Source: Cylindrobasidium torrendii FP15055 ss-10 (taxonomy: Eukaryota; Basidiomycota; Agaricomycetes; Agaricales; Physalacriaceae). From it: DNA of 30,953 nt. Both the position numbers and the translations under genes were made by a program. The notes under the pieces were generated by a model that saw only the letters and a list, made by a program, of their open reading frames with translations, was not told where the DNA came from and made no database searches. Where the stretch lies: assembly GCA_000934385.1 (NCBI GenBank), contig KN880706.1:1-30953 (forward strand), in the 5' to 3' direction. Below are positions 27,057-30,953 of this stretch, one piece after another (the first letter of the stretch is position 1; each line of letters starts with the position of its first letter).

Positions 27057-27893
27057 CTACGAATCATCTGCACGAAACATTCCACACTGCATCATCATCT
27101 TGGCCTCATGTCGGAATGCGGACACGGCCTCGTAGTCCTCGTCTCTGTCTGTGCGCCATTCGCGAGATTCCAACGCAGCGGCAAGCGCCAACATGCCGTT
27201 CACGCAGGTACGATGGCCAGAGGGAAAGGCAGCGAATATCTCGCGATGGGTGAAAAGGGCTTCGAGATATTCGCCGTTGGTAGTTGGATATGATTCTAGT
27301 TGGTCGTGGATGGCCTGAAGATAGGCACACCCTGGTCGTGGGGCGTTGGACTGATAGAGAGTTTATTCGGTTTGTTCAGTAGCGTGCCTCGTGTACTCAC
27401 CGAAGGCTCGCACGCCATTTCGACATCCTGTGTGTTGCATAAGGCTCCTTTGGGATGCTACGAATTTCTTCAGACTCTTGGTGGTCTCTCGATTCTCACG
27501 AGCCAGGCTTACAACGTCCTGATTCAGAGGCTCGAGCCTCATCTTGGTGAGGAGATCACAGAGATCATCATGGGGTTGGTACTGATCCTGAACAGGTACC
27601 ATGTAATCCATTAGCTCGACCATGGCCAGTAGCATTGCGACAATTCGACACTCACAACAGCGACGTTCATGGAGGGCTCGATGAGTTCGGGGGGATGGTG
27701 GGGTGAGAAAGAGGTGTGAGTGGCCTCCTGCTGTGCGACATGCTGCTGCAGTGTGTTGTGAAGGGCTTTCAGGCGATTGGGAAGATAAACGTGTTGTGAT
27801 AATCAGCCATTGTTGTTGTGTGTAAACGCCACTAGTTGACAGAATCTGTCTGTCGGCAGCAATTGTCAATCCTGCGTCAGATACGGCGCCCAT
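27057..27893 (-). CDS. Uncharacterised protein, 219 residues
   Basis: Exons, minus strand: 27893-27833, 27765-27656, 27614-27401, 27331-27057 (660 nt, in frame). I do not recognise the family. The product looks soluble: no signal peptide or membrane helix, with long amphipathic helical stretches (RQILSTTLHNTLQQHVAQQEAT, DLLTKMRLEPLNQDVVSLARENRE) and a C-terminal part containing CAYLQAIHDQLESYP, ALFTHREIFAAFPSGHRTCVNGMLALA and RDEDYEAVSAFRHEAKMMM. Protein-like sequence and clean GT-AG introns support a real gene; the first intron (67 nt, acceptor AAAG) and the third (69 nt) are the least certain joins. The start ATG at 27893 is the first in frame and faces the divergent gene at 28354, sharing a 460-bp intergenic promoter region. 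Confidence 0.7.
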
Positions 27894-28353
27894 TTGTAGA
27901 TGATAGTTATTTTTTTCAAATATTTTCATTGGTTCGAGCGCTTGTTCCCGACTTTTTCAATGGCGGGAGCTCGGGGTTTGCCCGAGGGCGCTACGGCATT
28001 ACCGGCGCGGAATTGACATTGATCGGTTGTAACTCCCCTGTTTGTGTTTGTGACGATCCGCTTTGTTCTGCGCAAGAGAGTTTTCCTCTTTTTCTCTCTT
28101 TCCTCCCACACACTTCTGTTCCTCGGCCCCAGATGCTTTCATAAAGACAGGAACTTCGGAGACATTGTGACCGAACTGTGACCTCTCACCTTCTGATTGA
28201 GCATTCTCCACCGGGCTACATTTGGCTCGGCGCAGATTAGTACATACTCGTCAAGGGTCCCGATTCCCCACGCGCTCGACTGATATAAGAGCATCCCGCG
28301 TCGCTCCATCAAGTTGCACTATTTGCCCCCTCCCTCCATCGTCGTCAGTCGCC
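27894..28353. promoter_or_regulatory. Divergent promoter region with a TATA-like box
   Basis: This separates two divergently transcribed genes. For the plus-strand gene a TATA-like GATATAAG is at 28282-28289, about 65-72 bases before the ATG at 28354, with a CT-rich leader (28323-28345). A CT-rich run (TTTTCCTCTTTTTCTCTC) is near 28081-28098. No gene is seen in between. Confidence 0.45.
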
Positions 28354-29773
28354 ATGTCCGAAACCGGCCCAGGTTACATCCCACTGGACAAGGCGTATCT
28401 TACAGCTATATGGCTCGAGACGCTGTTCTATGGTGCATTGCCTTCCCAAATGTTCCTGCGCACAACTCACCTCCGTCCCAGGCATCAACTTTCTGCTCTT
28501 CTGGTCGTATATGTGGATATCCCGCTACAGACATAGGAATAACAAAGTCAACAAAGTCATTCTCCCCATCGGCATATTGATGTTCTGCTTCTCGACAATA
28601 CATGTCTCCCTTGGCTTCGAGAGGCTATTGCAGGGCTTCATCTACCTACGAGACCAGCCTGGCGGTCCCGCCGCATTCTTCTCCAGTACGTCGGCTCCTC
28701 TCCAACCAAAATATTGAACTCACCCTGTTTGGCAGACGTTTCCATCCCTGCCAACGTCGCAAAGGTCACTATTCACACCGTCAATTCAGTCCTGGGAGAC
28801 TCCATCGTGGTGCGTCGAGTCGCGTGCACAGCACGGCTTACGCTGAGCAATTTAGGTCTGGCGGTGCTACCATGTATGGGGCCAAAGCTGGGCAATCTGT
28901 GTCGTCCCCGTCATGCTGATCATTGCGTCTGCTGGTGCGTGCTTCACATTCTCAAAAGTGGTGCGCGACCATCTGACATTGCGTAGTGGGCGGTTTCGGC
29001 CAAGCTGTCGTCTTCGCGACTGCAACAACAACGCACACAGCATTTGCACATCGCCTCGCGATTTGGAACGGCATGCTGTTTGGCCTCTCACTTGCGACAA
29101 ACGTCGTTGTGACCTCCCTCATTGCTGCACGTATCTGGTACCTATCTTGCAAGTTTCGCAGGCATTTCTTCAACTAATTTACCCCGGCAGGTACTTGGGC
29201 CGTGAGCTTCCATTCGACCCTTCATTCCGCTACCGCCGCGTGCTCGCGATGATTGTCGAGTCGGGAGCCATCTACTCGTCTGCAATCATCATCGAAATCA
29301 CGCTCTATTTCCTGAACTCGAATGCGTTCTACATTATCTACGACCCCATTGCCCAACTCACGGTGAGTGCCAAGAAGACCCATGTTGAGCGTCGAGCGCT
29401 CATGTTGAGGATCCTGTTACAGGCGATTGTTCCCACCACTATTATCGTCATGGCCGTCCTGGGATTAACTTCTAGTGACCTGAACGAGAAGCAAAGAATG
29501 ACAATTGAGACGACACCCCGGTTTGCTTCCAAGCCCGCAGCACAGAGACGAGGTCAGCAGACAACGACCTTGGGCGTCGGGTCTTTCGAGGCAGCCCAAA
29601 ATCCAGAGGCGTCGATGGGCACCATGGACTTTTTGGCCACGGCAAATACTGACAAGAGCGTCTTTGTCGACATCAAAACCGGCAGCGACTCGTATGAGCT
29701 TACCTCGTCGACCGGGGGACGCAGTCAGGAGGGAACAGTACACAAGTCCCATCAATCTGGAGAAGCTATATAA
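28354..29773 (+). CDS. Seven-transmembrane-like membrane protein, uncharacterised basidiomycete family
   Basis: Predicted 369 residues; exons 28354-28432, 28482-28685, 28736-28809, 28856-28934, 28987-29137, 29191-29362, 29423-29773 (1110 nt, in frame). No enzymatic motif is seen. About seven hydrophobic segments follow a short N-terminus (LDKAYLTAIWLETLFYG, INFLLFWSYMW, VILPIGILMFCFSTIHVSLGF, the AVVFATATTT region, SLATNVVVTSLIAARIW, IVESGAIYSSAIIIEITLYF, IVPTTIIVMAVLGL), then a soluble Ser/Thr/Gln-rich tail of about 100 residues. The phrases AIWLETLFYG, STIHVSL, GDSIVVWRCYHVWG and ARIWYLG recur in large families of mushroom membrane proteins with receptor-like topology; a G-protein-coupled receptor role is not shown. 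The 60-nt intron at 29363-29422 is stop-free and in frame, so its retention would add 20 residues. Confidence 0.85.
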
Positions 29774-30252
29774 TTCATCCTTGTTAGACTGTTTGTACTT
29801 TATTACCGTCTCTAGTCGTACACTGTAAGTTGGCGCAGATGTGGGAGGACCATTGGGGTGACATGATAATTCTTGATTGGTTACTATTCCTTCGTTTACA
29901 TAGTATCGCTCTATACCGCAATTGAACTTGCCACCCTCTACTCCGGAACTGATGATGATATGGACGTGATCGCCGGGACGCCACCCGGGACCCACCTCTT
30001 GCCTCCTTCAAATCATCATCTTGCGTCCCATGTTCTTGCAGCCGTTGGTCTACCTTTGTCCATAGCCACCATAGTTTCTTGCAACAAATCAGTGGCACAA
30101 ATGTACGTCCAGTATCTCCTCTGGGAATATGGATACAAATTCCCGCTTTCAGTGGCACCATGAACATTGATTGTGCAGCCAGCCGAGAAGACAATTACCA
30201 CAGCACAGGTTCGGGTGAATTTGCTCTGGCGACGAATGACCCAAAATTTGAG
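29774..30252. other. Intergenic region
   Basis: It follows the stop of the 7-TM-like gene. The open frames at 29784-30194 (-) and 29873-30163 (+) overlap each other and show no motif or splice-consistent model. I see nothing supportable here. Confidence 0.5.
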
Positions 30253-30707
30253 ATGGAAGGCTTAGAAGCTGAGGCTCAATTACGACAAGGACTTCAGGAT
30301 GTCGCTGCACTTGGACCAGACGACGCCGACACAAGCAGTGGTCTTGTCAATGCACGTGCTCAAGGGCAGCGGATTGCTCACGTCCCGAGTCTGAGGCCTG
30401 AGGGCTGCCCTATATCCCACGCGAAACACTCGAAATCATATTTGATTTTATCATGCTTCGTGAAGGCGACTTCGAAGGCTGGACGCCTTCGTGCTTTGTG
30501 CAACTCAGACGAGGCATGCCCTGGATCTTGACGACAGTCTGTCGCAGATGGAAAGCCATTGCTGAGTCCTATTCGGCCTTATGGTGCAATATCTCAATCG
30601 ACTTTATGGACATCCGCGACCATCCCGAATCGTGGGACGTATTTCAGCATCGCCTTAGGACAGCACTCAAAAACTCCAAGACGAACGACGCATCACTAAA
30701 TTGTTAA
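30253..30707 (+). pseudogene. F-box protein, short, truncated or incompletely modelled
   Basis: An F-box signature is clear: LPYIPRETLEIIFDFIM, then WILTTVCRRWKAIAESYSALW, the form common in large mushroom F-box families, which recruit targets to SCF ubiquitin ligases. A plausible model starts at 30253 (MEGLEAEAQLRQ), splices 30341-30402 and runs in frame to a stop at 30707, giving about 130 residues; without that intron the upstream and F-box frames differ by one. Typical relatives are several hundred residues with leucine-rich C-terminal repeats. The DNA after 30707 has only fragments, and any further exons would run towards the right edge. Whether it is a live gene with more introns or a relic cannot be settled here. 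Confidence 0.55.
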
Positions 30708-30953
30708 AATCATTTTGATCGGTTGTGCATGTGACCCTCCACACAGGCGACAATATCTCGCCGTCAGCTGCAACCCTCGGAATATCTCAGAACACGAGCC
30801 TAATAGTGAAGCGTTTTCACTTTCCGTGGCAACCCATCATATTGTATATGTCGTCCTGGAACCTGTCACACATATTCTGAGTATTTCGAGATATTCTCAT
30901 AAGTTCCCACCGAGTTCCCACACCCAGACAATCAAGTTGTAGTCAAATTCCTA

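Noticed and set aside
26719..27135. 138-residue plus-strand open frame
   Set aside because: No motif, no good splice or promoter context, and it overlaps the supported minus-strand gene ending at 27057.

Overview
The window reads as nuclear DNA of a mushroom-forming basidiomycete (Agaricomycetes). Genes are dense and cut by many 44-70 bp introns, exons can be as short as 8-20 nt, several start codons follow TATA-like boxes at typical spacing, and several proteins (F-box fragment, two multipass membrane proteins) look like basidiomycete families. No bacterial operon, tRNA, rRNA or CRISPR signal was seen. Gene models were built by eye: exon joins were chosen so that family motifs stay continuous and the summed exons keep frame.

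Layout, left to right. 1-810: repeat-like DNA (a GACG-rich block with a 22-bp minisatellite, then an AT-rich segment with degenerate inverted copies). 827-2226 (-): catalytic half of a GH27 alpha-galactosidase, cut off at an intron that runs into the repeat. 2815-6298 (-): complete Trk-type potassium transporter, 16 exons. 6299-9229: gene-poor 2.9 kb ending in a perfect 10-bp palindrome and a TATA box. 9230-10657 (+): isocitrate lyase/PEP mutase-superfamily C-C lyase (oxaloacetate hydrolase-like or related). 11062-13266 (+): flavocytochrome b2-type FMN dehydrogenase that starts at its cytochrome b5 domain and ends in the peroxisomal signal SKL. 13683-19397 and 20029-25756 (+): tandemly duplicated full-length ABCC transporters, each of 23 exons with matching intron positions. 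25786-26637 (-): small membrane protein. 27057-27893 (-): uncharacterised 219-residue protein. 28354-29773 (+): about 7-TM membrane protein. 30253-30707 (+): F-box protein, short or broken, near the right edge.

How the genes may work together (inference). The lyase and the SKL-tagged flavocytochrome are adjacent and co-oriented. In wood-decay basidiomycetes, oxalate is made by oxaloacetate hydrolysis and by oxidation of glyoxylate with a flavohaem dehydrogenase, so this pair could be an oxalate/glyoxylate module, with two organic-anion-type ABCC pumps directly downstream. The enzyme specificities are not proven by sequence. The other genes have no clear link to it.
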